Assembly (NCBI RefSeq): GCF_901472495.1
Contig: NZ_LR590469.1
Span: 868,001 to 932,000, forward strand
From: Yersinia enterocolitica subsp. enterocolitica
GTDB taxonomy: Bacteria > Pseudomonadota > Gammaproteobacteria > Enterobacterales > Enterobacteriaceae
Direction of reading: 5' to 3'
DNA length: 64,000 nucleotides
The notes beneath the pieces were generated by a model. It was not told the origin of the DNA and made no database searches. It saw only the letters and a program-made list of their open reading frames with translations. Position numbers and translations under genes: made by a program. Positions 17,161-25,360 of the stretch are shown here, piece by piece; the stretch's first letter is position 1; each line of letters starts with the position of its first letter.

Positions 17161-17310
17161 TTATCCTTCGTCCTTGGCGTGACAGCGGTGTTAGCTGGGC
17201 TCACTTACCCGAATCACTGACTGGTTGTTGAACTTAAAATAAACTGGTTGTTGAACTTAAAATAAATAGACTCATCGGGATGCATTTGCTGGCTGCCTGG
17301 CTATCACACC
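17161..17310 (+). repeat. Yersinia palindromic intergenic repeat, degenerate copy
   Basis: Starts TTATCCTTCGTCCTTGG and carries the internal CACTTACCCGAATCACTGACT, TCATCGGGAT and CCAATGACTTTGG blocks found in the copies at 20.1 and 48.4 kb. In this copy the stretch CTGGTTGTTGAACTTAAAAT is duplicated in tandem (about 17220-17267). Confidence 0.75.
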
Positions 17311-17349
17311 AATGACTTTGGCTAATATTTTTCGTTTTTAGCATCAATA

Positions 17350-17421
17350 GGCGGGGGATTGTACCGAATGGGTCGTAACGGCGTAAGCCGTCGGAGTGCC
17401 CATCGGTGCAGTCGCCCCGCC
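17350..17421. repeat. Large three-tier imperfect hairpin between ompW and the BON lipoprotein
   Basis: Nested complementary segments: GGCGGGG (17350-17356) with CCCCGCC near 17421, then ACCGAATGGG with CCCATCGGT, then ACGGC with GCCGT around GTAA. Together they form a branched stem of about 70 bases. It may be a transcript end, a repeat element or a structured RNA; no T-tract follows. Confidence 0.5.
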
Positions 17422-17458
17422 AGTCTCCAGACTATAAGATGTGCATATCCACAGATGA

Positions 17459-17773
17459 TTAGCGAATCAGCATCTGATCACTAACAGATTTCACCCCAGG
17501 TACGCTTCGGGTAATCTGTACTGCGCGGTTAGCATCCTGACGTGAGCTAACAAAACCACTCAACTGAACCCGCCCTTTGAAGGTCTCAACACTGATTTCA
17601 GTCGATTTTAGATTCTTCTCACCTAACAGCGCTGATTTCACTTTAGTGGTGACCACTGTGTCATCCAGATAACCCCCGGTTCCTTCCGATTTTGCTGTAG
17701 GAGCGCAGGCGGATATTGCCATCGCCATAATCACTGCAACGCATAAAGCTGAAATAGTTTTGAAAATCTTCAT
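17459..17773 (-). CDS. BON-domain lipoprotein
   Basis: A 104-residue envelope protein with a lipoprotein signal (lipobox ISAC, Cys23) followed by one BON domain (about residues 36-104). The domain shows DDTVVTTKVKSALL, ISVETFKGRVQLSGFV and AVQITRSVPGVKSV. BON domains bind phospholipid surfaces, as in OsmY and DolP; the particular role here is unknown. The start at 17773 was chosen because it gives the clean signal peptide and has GGAG upstream; a start 27 codons earlier would add a non-matching segment. Residue +2 is Ala, so outer-membrane sorting is expected. Confidence 0.86.
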   Translation of the reverse strand: MKIFKTISALCVAVIMAMAISACAPTAKSEGTGGYLDDTVVTTKVKSALLGEKNLKSTEISVETFKGRVQLSGFVSSRQDANRAVQITRSVPGVKSVSDQMLIR

Positions 17774-17994
17774 AAATGACTCTCCATGTTTATCAATGCT
17801 ATAGGGCATATTGGATAAACCAATAGTCCAAAGTGCTATTAACGCATATTTCACTCAGGTGCGCTGACACCCACCGCATGCTAAATGTAAAGAAATGCTT
17901 AGTGTGTTACACATTATTAGTATTGGTTATGAATGACTTTAATTCAAATTTTCAGCAGATAGATTGGGGAAAAGGTATTGAAAATAAGGAAGAT

Positions 17995-18025
17995 AGCGCC
18001 TGAATCTGATGCATCATCAGGCGCT
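17995..18025 (-). terminator. Hairpin after trpA
   Basis: Nine-base arms AGCGCCTGA (17995-18003) and TCAGGCGCT (18017-18025), just past the trpA stop on the minus strand. The T-tract that follows is interrupted, so termination may be imperfect. Confidence 0.6.
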
Positions 18026-18034
18026 CTGGGGAAA

Positions 18035-18841
18035 CTAGCTGCGGGTGGCTGCTTTCATATTGGTCACGAAGTTGGCCAATTGCGCGAGCATCTCTGCGGG
18101 CTGTGAGACATTGTTTTCAATGATTTTTACAATAGCAGAACCTGAAATGGCACCTGCTGCCCCAGCCGCCAGACTGATTTTTACCTGCTCAGGTTCTGAG
18201 ATACCAAAACCTTGTAGAGCCGGAGCCGCATTGTATTCACACAGTTTATCTATCAAATGATTCAATGGCAGCTGTCCGTGATTCTCAGCCCCCGTCACAC
18301 CCGCGCGGGAGAGCAGATAGGTATAGCCACGGCCATGAGAGGCTATTTCTCGCAATAAATCATCATCGGCATTAGGCGGGCAGATAAAGATAGGCGCAAT
18401 CCCGTGGCGCAAGGCCGCAGTACGGAACGGTAGAGACTCTTCAAACGGCACATCAGCAATCAGCACCGAGTCGACACCGACATCAGCGCAGCGCTGGTAG
18501 AAAGTATCTATCCCATTATGGAATACCAGATTTGCATACATCAGCAATCCAATGGGAATGGTAGGGTGCTTTTTACGGATTTCTGCCAGCATCTCAAAAC
18601 AGATACCAGGGGTAACACCAGCGGCAAAAGCACGTAGTGCGGCGTTTTGGATCGTCGGGCCATCAGCCAATGGATCAGAGAAAGGAATGCCCAACTCCAA
18701 TGCATCAGCGCCTGCGGCAATCAAGGTGTCGATAATTTCTAAGGAGAGAGCTGGTGTTGGGTCGCCGAGTTGCACGAAAGGAACAAATGCGCCTTCGTTT
18801 TTGGCAGCCAACTGTTTGAAAAGCTGTTGATAACGCTCCAT
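18035..18841 (-). CDS. trpA: Tryptophan synthase alpha chain
   Basis: Cleaves indole-3-glycerol phosphate to indole, which is channelled to TrpB. The TIM-barrel protein has 268 residues. The catalytic acids fall at the classical positions Glu49 (ALELG) and Asp60 (PLADGP). Other marks are GLLMYANLVF, DVPFEES and the phosphate loop GSAIV. The ATG overlaps the trpB stop by one base (TAATG), so translation of the two subunits is coupled. It is the last gene of the trp operon. Confidence 0.97.
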   Translation of the reverse strand: MERYQQLFKQLAAKNEGAFVPFVQLGDPTPALSLEIIDTLIAAGADALELGIPFSDPLADGPTIQNAALRAFAAGVTPGICFEMLAEIRKKHPTIPIGLLMYANLVFHNGIDTFYQRCADVGVDSVLIADVPFEESLPFRTAALRHGIAPIFICPPNADDDLLREIASHGRGYTYLLSRAGVTGAENHGQLPLNHLIDKLCEYNAAPALQGFGISEPEQVKISLAAGAAGAISGSAIVKIIENNVSQPAEMLAQLANFVTNMKAATRS

Positions 18842-20031
18842 TAAATTTCTCCCCGCGCTTTCAGAATATCGTGAACTGTGAAAATATCTTTATCACCCCG
18901 CCCGGACAAATTCACCACCAATATCTGTTCTTTTTCCGGCTCTGCTTTAATCATTTTCAGGGCATGGGCCAATGCATGGGAAGACTCCAACGCCGGAATG
19001 ATCCCTTCTTTGCATGACAGCGCTTTAAACGCATCCAGAGCTTCGTCATCAGTTACTGACACATAATCAGCGCGTCCGATGCTATTCAAATAAGCATGTT
19101 GTGGCCCGACAGATGGGAAGTCTAAACCGGCAGAAATTGAGTAAGATTCTTCAATTTGACCATCACTGGTTTGCATCATCGGTGATTTCATACCGAAGTA
19201 GATGCCCACTTTGCCATGTTTTAGTGGAGCACCATGTTGACCAGTTTCGATACCCAGCCCAGCTGGTTCCACGCCAATCAGCCCTACACCCGGCTCATCG
19301 ATAAAGTCAGCAAACATGCCAATGGCGTTAGAACCGCCACCGATGCATGCCAGCACCGCATCGGGCAGGCGGCCTTCTCTGGCCAACATCTGAGCTTTGG
19401 TTTCTTCGCCAATCATCCGCTGGAATTCACGCACAATAGTGGGGTAAGGGTGCGGGCCTGCGGCGGTTCCCAGCATATAGTGGGCGGTTTCGTAGCTACC
19501 AGACCAGTCACGCAGGGCTTCATTACACGCATCTTTCAGCGTTGATGAACCGCTGTGAACCGGGATAACTTCAGCCCCCATCAGGCGCATACGGAAAACG
19601 TTTGGCGACTGACGCTCAATGTCTTTGGCACCCATATAGATGCGACATTTTAAGCCCAATAAGGCACAGGCTAATGCTGAAGCTACACCATGCTGACCAG
19701 CACCAGTTTCAGCAATGATTTCTGTTTTACCCATGCGTTTGGCTAATAAAGCCTGGCCTAAAACCTGATTAGTCTTGTGCGCGCCACCGTGTAACAAGTC
19801 TTCACGTTTCAGATATAACTTGGTTTTGGTTCCCTTGGTCAGATTTTGACACAGGGTCAGAGCGGTTGGACGCCCAGCATAGTTTTTTAACAAATCCTGA
19901 AATTCCGCCTGAAATTCAGGATCCAGTTGTGCACTAACAAAAGCTTCTTCCAGTTGTTTCAATGCTGGCATCAGAATCTGGGGTACATACATTCCCCCGA
20001 ACTCGCCAAAATAGGGATTCAATGTGGTCAT
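18841..20031 (-). CDS. trpB: Tryptophan synthase beta chain
   Basis: PLP enzyme that joins indole and serine to tryptophan. The PLP lysine is in GGAHKTNQ, the carboxylate-binding loop in ETGAGQHG and the phosphate-binding loop in GGGSNAIG. The start is the ATG at 20031 (MTTLNPYFGEFGG) with AAGG nine bases upstream, giving 396 residues as in other enterics. The frame stays open a further 51 codons upstream, but those codons lie in a palindromic repeat and are not TrpB. The gap to trpC is unusually long (183 bases) because of that repeat. Confidence 0.97.
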   Translation of the reverse strand: MTTLNPYFGEFGGMYVPQILMPALKQLEEAFVSAQLDPEFQAEFQDLLKNYAGRPTALTLCQNLTKGTKTKLYLKREDLLHGGAHKTNQVLGQALLAKRMGKTEIIAETGAGQHGVASALACALLGLKCRIYMGAKDIERQSPNVFRMRLMGAEVIPVHSGSSTLKDACNEALRDWSGSYETAHYMLGTAAGPHPYPTIVREFQRMIGEETKAQMLAREGRLPDAVLACIGGGSNAIGMFADFIDEPGVGLIGVEPAGLGIETGQHGAPLKHGKVGIYFGMKSPMMQTSDGQIEESYSISAGLDFPSVGPQHAYLNSIGRADYVSVTDDEALDAFKALSCKEGIIPALESSHALAHALKMIKAEPEKEQILVVNLSGRGDKDIFTVHDILKARGEI

Positions 20032-20087
20032 TTCTTTGCCCTTCATAGGATGAACCAAAATATATTTGTAATAAAGCCAGCACGTCA

Positions 20088-20213
20088 TACCCAAAGTCAT
20101 TGGAGTTACAGCCAGGCAGCCAGCAAACGAATCCCGATGAGCTGACATCGGTAAGTGATTCGGGTGAGTGCGTGCAGCTAACAACCCTGTAGCTTCAAGT
20201 ACAAAGGGTATAA
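20088..20213 (-). repeat. Yersinia palindromic repeat inserted between trpC and trpB
   Basis: A complete copy of the window's repeat family. It runs from CATACCCAAAGTCATTGGAG through GAATCCCGATGAGCTGAC and GTGATTCGGGTGAGTG to CTTCAAGTACAAAGGGTATAA. It is the reverse complement of the unit found in tandem at 48.4 kb. It ends one base before the trpC stop codon. Confidence 0.85.
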
Positions 20214-20214
20214 A

Positions 20215-21591
20215 TTAGTCAGCGCGTAATGTCTGGAATACGGCGGCAATCTTTTGGGGATCTTTAATGCCGGGGGCGCTTTCCACCCCAGAATTGAGAT
20301 CCAAACCGGCGCAGCCTAATTGCGCCGCAGCACCGCAGTTATTCGGCCCCAGCCCACCCGCCAGCAGCACGTTATCCAATGGTTGATCGGCTAATAATGA
20401 CCAGTCAAAACTCTGGCCAGTGCCGCCGTTGCCATTATCCAAAACATAGCGTTCAACATGCTGTAAGTGGCGAACTGGCATGGTGTCAGTGACACTCAAT
20501 GCCTGCCAAATCTGGCAACTGGCAGGCAATATTTCGCGCAGTTGGTTGATATAGCTTTGATCTTCATGCCCATGTAACTGCACGGCGCTTAGCGACAGCC
20601 GTTCAGCAGTTTGTTGTATGGTTTCGACTTTTGCATCACGGAATACGCCAACATATTTCAGCGGCGCACCACTGATAACGGTGCGGGCCTGCGCAATGTC
20701 TACATAACGCGGTGAGCTGCCGACAAAAATCAACCCGCCATATACCGCACCGGCCTGATAGGCGGCGGCGGCATCTTGGGCGCGGGTCAGACCGCATACC
20801 TTATTTTCACCCAATAGCACGCGGCGCACCGCCGCATTCAGGTCAGTTTCAGACATCAATGCGCTGCCAATGAGGAACCCGTTGGCAAAGTGGCTGAGTT
20901 CGCGCACTTGCCGGTAGTTATTGATACCTGATTCGCTGATAACCGTCACGCCCTTGGGCAGACGCGGTGCCAGTTCGCGGGTGCGATTAAGGTCGATAGA
21001 CAAATCACGTAAGTCACGGTTATTAATACCAACGACTTTTGCCTCTAATGCAATAGCGCGATCCAGCTCCTCGGCGTTGCTTGCCTCCGTCAATACCCCC
21101 ATGTTCAGGCTATGAGCCACGGCGGCCAGTTGGCGGTAAGTCTCATCATCAAGCACAGATAGCATCAGCAAAATAGCGTCAGCCTGATAAAAACGCGCAA
21201 GCTGGATTTGGTAGGCATCAATAATAAAATCTTTGCACAATACGGGTTGAGTTACCGCCGCGCTGACTTGTGGCAAGAAGTCAAAATTGCCCTGAAAGTA
21301 TTTTTCATCCGTCAGTACCGAGATAGCCGAGGCATAATTCTTATAAACATTAGCAATCTCTGCTGGATTAAAATTATCGCGAATAACGCCTTTGGACGGC
21401 GATGCTTTCTTGCACTCCAGAATAAACACCGTTTTGTTGCCCTGTAGCGCCTGATAAAAGTCGCGCTGACTCAAGGTAATGTCATTTTGGAAACTGGCCA
21501 GAGGCTGTTGTAATTTCCGCGCGGCAACCCAGATTTCCTTATCGCGCACTATTTGGTGAAGTACCGTTTTGTTAAGCCCAGAATCCTGCAT
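20215..21591 (-). CDS. trpC: Bifunctional indole-3-glycerol-phosphate synthase / phosphoribosylanthranilate isomerase
   Basis: Catalyses two successive steps of tryptophan synthesis. The N-terminal synthase barrel (about residues 1-255) shows ILECKKASPSKGVIR, LCKDFIIDAYQI and VISESGI. The C-terminal isomerase (TrpF) barrel follows, with KVCGLTRAQDA, VQLHGHED and DLNSGVESAPGIKD. Length is 458 residues. The ATG lies three bases after the trpD stop, and an AGAGGA site overlaps the trpD end. The fused trpC(F) form is normal for enterics. Confidence 0.97.
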   Translation of the reverse strand: MQDSGLNKTVLHQIVRDKEIWVAARKLQQPLASFQNDITLSQRDFYQALQGNKTVFILECKKASPSKGVIRDNFNPAEIANVYKNYASAISVLTDEKYFQGNFDFLPQVSAAVTQPVLCKDFIIDAYQIQLARFYQADAILLMLSVLDDETYRQLAAVAHSLNMGVLTEASNAEELDRAIALEAKVVGINNRDLRDLSIDLNRTRELAPRLPKGVTVISESGINNYRQVRELSHFANGFLIGSALMSETDLNAAVRRVLLGENKVCGLTRAQDAAAAYQAGAVYGGLIFVGSSPRYVDIAQARTVISGAPLKYVGVFRDAKVETIQQTAERLSLSAVQLHGHEDQSYINQLREILPASCQIWQALSVTDTMPVRHLQHVERYVLDNGNGGTGQSFDWSLLADQPLDNVLLAGGLGPNNCGAAAQLGCAGLDLNSGVESAPGIKDPQKIAAVFQTLRAD

Positions 21592-21594
21592 GAT

Positions 21595-22614
21595 TTATCC
21601 TCTTGCTGCCAGAGCGGTAACACGTTCAAAAGGCTGACCGCTGTGAATCATTTCCAATGCTTGTTGTGCGTTATGGCGCAGGTTTTCCTGCCCATGCAAT
21701 TTCAGCAATAATGCGACATTAGCCGCGACTGCTGCGGCATGCGCGGCCTCACCCTTACCTTGTAACAACCGTGCTAAAATGTCACGGTTTTCTTCAGGTG
21801 CGCCGCCCTGTAACGAGCCAAGCTCAAAGCGGTTTAAGCCAAAATCTTCCGGTGCTAATTCGTAGCTTTCAATGCTGCCGTTATTCAGCTCCGCGACCTG
21901 AGTTGGTGCATGAATCGCCACTTCATCCATGCCACCGCCATGCACTACCGCCGCGCGCTGATAACCCAGCACTTTAAGGGTTTGAGCAATCGGCAACACC
22001 AATTCCGGGCTATACACCCCAATCAGTGCCAACGGCGGGCGGGCCGGGTTAATCAATGGCCCTAACACATTAAACAAAGTTCGGGTTTTGAGTTGTTGGC
22101 GAACAGGCATCGCATGGCGAAAACCGGTGTGATATTGCGGCGCAAACAAGAAACAAACACCTAACTCATCCAATGCCAGACGTGACTGCTCGGCGCTCAT
22201 GTCCAGGCGAATACCAAAGGCGGCCAACAAGTCTGACGAGCCGGAACGGCTGGACACACTGCGATTACCGTGTTTGGCCACTTTCACGCCACAACTGGCG
22301 GCAACAAATGCGCTGGCCGTGGAGATGTTAATGCTGTTGGTGCCGTCGCCACCAGTGCCGACAATATCGGCAAACAGGTAATCGGGGCGCGGGAAGGGTT
22401 GAGCATCAGCTAATAAGGCTTGTGCTGCGCCGGCGATCTCAGCGGGGGTTTCGCCGCGCACTTTCATGCTGATTAATGCCGCCGCCAATTGGCTGGCTTC
22501 CAGTTCACCCCGCACAATCGCGGCAAATAGCAGTTGGCTTTCTGCCTGAGTCATCGACTCGGCGCGAAACAGTTTTTCTAATAACAATTCTTTTGGTAAT
22601 AGATTGTGCATCAT
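21595..22614 (-). CDS. trpD: Anthranilate phosphoribosyltransferase
   Basis: Transfers phosphoribosyl to anthranilate. The 339-residue protein has GTGGDGTNSINIST for PRPP binding, KHGNRSVSSRSGSSD and VLGPLINPARP. It is a free-standing gene, separate from trpG, unlike the fused trpGD of E. coli. Two consecutive ATGs (22614 and 22611) follow an AAGGA site; the second has the better spacing, so the protein may be one residue shorter. An in-frame TTG at 22617 is unlikely. Confidence 0.96.
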   Translation of the reverse strand: MMHNLLPKELLLEKLFRAESMTQAESQLLFAAIVRGELEASQLAAALISMKVRGETPAEIAGAAQALLADAQPFPRPDYLFADIVGTGGDGTNSINISTASAFVAASCGVKVAKHGNRSVSSRSGSSDLLAAFGIRLDMSAEQSRLALDELGVCFLFAPQYHTGFRHAMPVRQQLKTRTLFNVLGPLINPARPPLALIGVYSPELVLPIAQTLKVLGYQRAAVVHGGGMDEVAIHAPTQVAELNNGSIESYELAPEDFGLNRFELGSLQGGAPEENRDILARLLQGKGEAAHAAAVAANVALLLKLHGQENLRHNAQQALEMIHSGQPFERVTALAARG

Positions 22615-22671
22615 CAATTCCTTAAATTTTCATCCCCAAATAGCCTGGAGTCACAGCTAACACTCTTGCGG

Positions 22672-23277
22672 TTATACGCGCGAAGGGGATAGCGCCCAGG
22701 CTAAGGTTTGCTCCAGCAAACGAGCACCCTGGGTGGTTAAAATCGATTCTGGGTGGAATTGGTAGCCACAAATCCGATGGGCATCATGACGAACCGCCAT
22801 GACCATCTCGCCAAAACGGGCGTTAACCGTGAGTTCTGTTGGGATATTGCTGCCGACTAACGAGTGGTAGCGGGCAACCGGTAAAGGATTAGGCATTCCT
22901 GCAAACATACCCTGTCCGTCGTGTTCAATGGCAGAAGCCTTACCATGCAATATTTCACCCGCCTGACCCACATGGCCGCCATAGGCTTCGACAATGGCTT
23001 GATGGCCAAGGCAAATTCCGATAATCGGTAGCTGGCCGCGTAAACGCTGTAACAACTCAGGCATACAGCCAGCCTGCGCTGGGGTGCCGGGGCCGGGTGA
23101 TAGCATCAACACCGGTTGTTCGAGTTGTTGCAAACGCTCAATAATGGTGTCAGCCGCAATTTGGTTGCGGTATATCACTACGCGATGGCCACTGGAACGC
23201 AGTTGATCAACCAGGTTGTAGGTAAAGGAATCGATATTATCGAGCAGCAAGATATCGGCCATTAGATTATTTTCCAT
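22672..23277 (-). CDS. trpG: Anthranilate synthase component II (glutamine amidotransferase)
   Basis: Supplies ammonia to TrpE by hydrolysing glutamine. The 201-residue class I amidotransferase has the nucleophile elbow GICLGHQ and the His-Glu pair in GYQFHPESI. LLLDNIDSFTYNLVDQ marks its N-terminus. The ATG at 23277 overlaps the trpE stop as TAATG, coupling the two synthase subunits; a second ATG five codons on is possible. It is a separate gene with 57 bases before trpD. Confidence 0.96.
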   Translation of the reverse strand: MENNLMADILLLDNIDSFTYNLVDQLRSSGHRVVIYRNQIAADTIIERLQQLEQPVLMLSPGPGTPAQAGCMPELLQRLRGQLPIIGICLGHQAIVEAYGGHVGQAGEILHGKASAIEHDGQGMFAGMPNPLPVARYHSLVGSNIPTELTVNARFGEMVMAVRHDAHRICGYQFHPESILTTQGARLLEQTLAWALSPSRV

Positions 23278-24839
23278 TAGAACACCTCCCTGGCGTGGTG
23301 TGCGGTGGCGATAGCGCGTAACACCGCGCGGGCTTTATTGCGGGTTTCATCGGCTTCCGCCTGTGGGATTGAATCCAGCACCACACCGGCACCGGCTTGT
23401 ACTGTGGCGATACCGTCCTCGACATAAGCCGAGCGAATAACAATACAGGTATCCAAATCACCATGAGCGGTAAAATAGCCGACAGCACCGCCGTAACTGC
23501 CGCGACGCGCCCCCTCACTGGCGGCGATTAATTGCATCGCCCGAACTTTTGGCGCACCGCTTAATGTCCCCATGTTCATGCAGGCCTGATAGGCATGCAG
23601 CACATCCAAATCGTGGCGCAACGTGCCCACTACGCGAGAAACCAGATGCATAACAAAGGAATAACGGTCGACTTTGGTTAAATCAGCCACATAACGGCTA
23701 CCCGGTTCACAGATACGCGCCAGGTCATTACGGGCTAAATCCACCAGCATCAAGTGTTCCGCCAATTCTTTATGGTCGGTACGCATTTCCAGTTCAATGC
23801 GACTGTCCAAATCGCGGTCCAGTTCTCCATTCGCGCGGCGGCCGCGTGGGCGCGTCCCGGCAATCGGATAAATTTCAATTTGACGATTGGTCGCATCATA
23901 TTTCAGTGCGCTTTCAGGTGAGGCACCGAACAGGGAGAATTCGTTATCCTGCATGAAAAACATATATGGGCTTGGATTGCTGTCTTTCAGTGTTTGATAC
24001 GCCGCCAGTGGCGACGGACAAGGCAGTGAGAAACGGCGAGAAGGGACGACCTGGAAAATCTCACCCTCGCGGATTGCCTGCTGTAACTCGCTGACAACGG
24101 CACCATATTCTTCATCTGATTGGTTACACTGTAACGCCATCTCTGGTACTGACTTGGCAGGAATGGCCTGCGGTGCTTGTTGCAATTGGTGGGCTAGCTG
24201 TTCTAAACGAGCCGTCAAGCGCTGGTGCTCGCTATTATCCGGGGTGAACAGGCTGGCTTGTAATGTTGTTGAGCGATGTTGATGATCTAACACCAACAAG
24301 GTTTCAGCTAAATAGAAGCAGAAGTCCGGACAACGTTGGTCTTGGCGCAACTGCGGCAAGTTTTCAAAACCGGCGACCAAATCGTAGGCGAACAAGCCAC
24401 CCAAAAACATGGCTTCTCGCTCGGTCTGCGGGGCATCGACCAGTTTCAGCAACAAACGCAAAGCATCGAAAACGGATAGCGCTTGTAAGCGGGAGTCTTC
24501 ATCCTGCACATCAGTAATCACGGGGAATGTTAATTCGCGGCCATTAGGGCGGACTTGAATCTCAACTTGCGCTGGCAATGCTGCGTCCAGCAATGGTAAT
24601 AAAGCCGCACCATTGCGTGTCAATGCTTCAATGGTCACCTTCTGCCCCAGAGCGGTGATACGCAGCGCACTGTCGATAATCAGCAGACTTTTCAGGTTCT
24701 GCTTGCTGGTCACTTCCGCTGACTCAAGCAGTAATGTTGCTGGCCGCGCGCCGCAAAGCTGATGGAACAGCGCGGTTGGGTCATCACGGTAACACGCCGT
24801 GGTGGTCAGTAACTGTAAAGTGGGGCGCGAGGTTTGCAT
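23277..24839 (-). CDS. trpE: Anthranilate synthase component I
   Basis: Converts chorismate to anthranilate, the first step of tryptophan synthesis. It has 520 residues. The tryptophan feedback-inhibition motif LLES is at residues 37-40. Chorismate-binding signatures appear in the C-terminal half: IYPIAGTRPRGR, HLMLVDLARNDLARIC and TLSGAPKVRAMQLI. It is the first structural gene behind the trpL attenuator. A palindromic repeat copy separates the attenuator from its ATG. Confidence 0.97.
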   Translation of the reverse strand: MQTSRPTLQLLTTTACYRDDPTALFHQLCGARPATLLLESAEVTSKQNLKSLLIIDSALRITALGQKVTIEALTRNGAALLPLLDAALPAQVEIQVRPNGRELTFPVITDVQDEDSRLQALSVFDALRLLLKLVDAPQTEREAMFLGGLFAYDLVAGFENLPQLRQDQRCPDFCFYLAETLLVLDHQHRSTTLQASLFTPDNSEHQRLTARLEQLAHQLQQAPQAIPAKSVPEMALQCNQSDEEYGAVVSELQQAIREGEIFQVVPSRRFSLPCPSPLAAYQTLKDSNPSPYMFFMQDNEFSLFGASPESALKYDATNRQIEIYPIAGTRPRGRRANGELDRDLDSRIELEMRTDHKELAEHLMLVDLARNDLARICEPGSRYVADLTKVDRYSFVMHLVSRVVGTLRHDLDVLHAYQACMNMGTLSGAPKVRAMQLIAASEGARRGSYGGAVGYFTAHGDLDTCIVIRSAYVEDGIATVQAGAGVVLDSIPQAEADETRNKARAVLRAIATAHHAREVF

Positions 24840-24875
24840 CGTTTGTGGTTCCTGAAAAAAGGTATATGCCGAAAT

Positions 24876-24966
24876 CTATGCCCAAAATAATTCGAGTTAC
24901 AGCAAGGCGGCAATCGGGTGAGAGAGCAGCCAACGCACATGTAGCTTGAAATATGACGGGTACATT
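24876..24966 (-). repeat. Palindromic repeat between trp attenuator and trpE
   Basis: A copy of a second variant of the repeat family: ATGCCCAAAATAATTCGAG, then CAGCAAGGCGGCAATCGGGTGAG, then GCAGCCAACGCACATGTAGC and TTGAAATATGACGGGTA. It lies in the untranslated mRNA between the attenuator (ending at 24970) and the trpE start (24839). Confidence 0.8.
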
Positions 24967-24969
24967 CAT

Positions 24970-24993
24970 AAAAAAACCCGCTATTAGCGGGCT
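24970..24993 (-). terminator. trp attenuator (3:4 terminator hairpin)
   Basis: On the minus strand AGCCCGCT-AAT-AGCGGGTTTTTTT: a short GC stem followed by seven T. The CGGGC at 25038-25042, near the leader stop codon, can pair with the GCCCG of this hairpin to give the antiterminator. This is the classical layout of tryptophan attenuation. Confidence 0.92.
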
Positions 24994-25030
24994 GAAGCAA
25001 TCTGCACTGTCTGATGACTGATATGCGCGA

Positions 25031-25093
25031 TTACACCGCCCGGAAGAGGGAGATGTGCCACCAACGCAGTAAGGAAATTAGGGAAGTTTTCAT
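25031..25093 (-). CDS. trpL: trp operon leader peptide
   Basis: A 20-residue ORF starting MKTSLISLLRWWH with two consecutive Trp codons at positions 11-12 and ending at a TAA just before the attenuator. Ribosome stalling at the WW codons when charged tRNA-Trp is scarce would free the antiterminator. It is longer than the 14-residue E. coli leader. An eight-codon ORF (MKAIIESD, 25096-25122) ends two bases before its ATG and begins with the same MKAI as E. coli TrpL. Confidence 0.9.
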   Translation of the reverse strand: MKTSLISLLRWWHISLFRAV

Positions 25094-25188
25094 TATCAGT
25101 CACTCTCTATGATTGCTTTCATTGTGTTACTGCACAAACGGTGTTGCTCGGTGTTCCTGAGCAGCATCTTGGTATCTCGTGAACTTGT

Positions 25189-25222
25189 GTACTAGTTAAC
25201 TGGTTCGCGAAATGAATGTCAA
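25189..25222 (-). promoter_or_regulatory. trp promoter with TrpR operator
   Basis: Minus-strand -35 TTGACA (25222-25217), 17-base spacer, -10 TTAACT (25199-25194): the same two hexamers as the E. coli trp promoter. The operator GTACTAGTTAACTGGTTC (25189-25206) overlaps the -10 box and matches the TrpR palindrome with CTAGTTAAC intact. Transcription should begin near 25187, which leaves about 93 bases before trpL. Confidence 0.93.
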
Positions 25223-25360
25223 CCCCTGAATGATTGTTTTTAACCAACTCTTTTGGCCGCGATATTTGCCTGAATGAGTTGGACGCCAAACAAGATTGAT
25301 TAACGTTAATGTCACATTAGCGAGTATGATAGTTAGCCACGCTTTTTCCGGACTTTTATT

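Noticed and set aside
20032..20184. Longer TrpB start, 51 codons upstream
   Set aside because: The extra codons lie in the palindromic repeat and spacer, and the family start MTTLNPYFGEFGG with its ribosome-binding site is at 20031.
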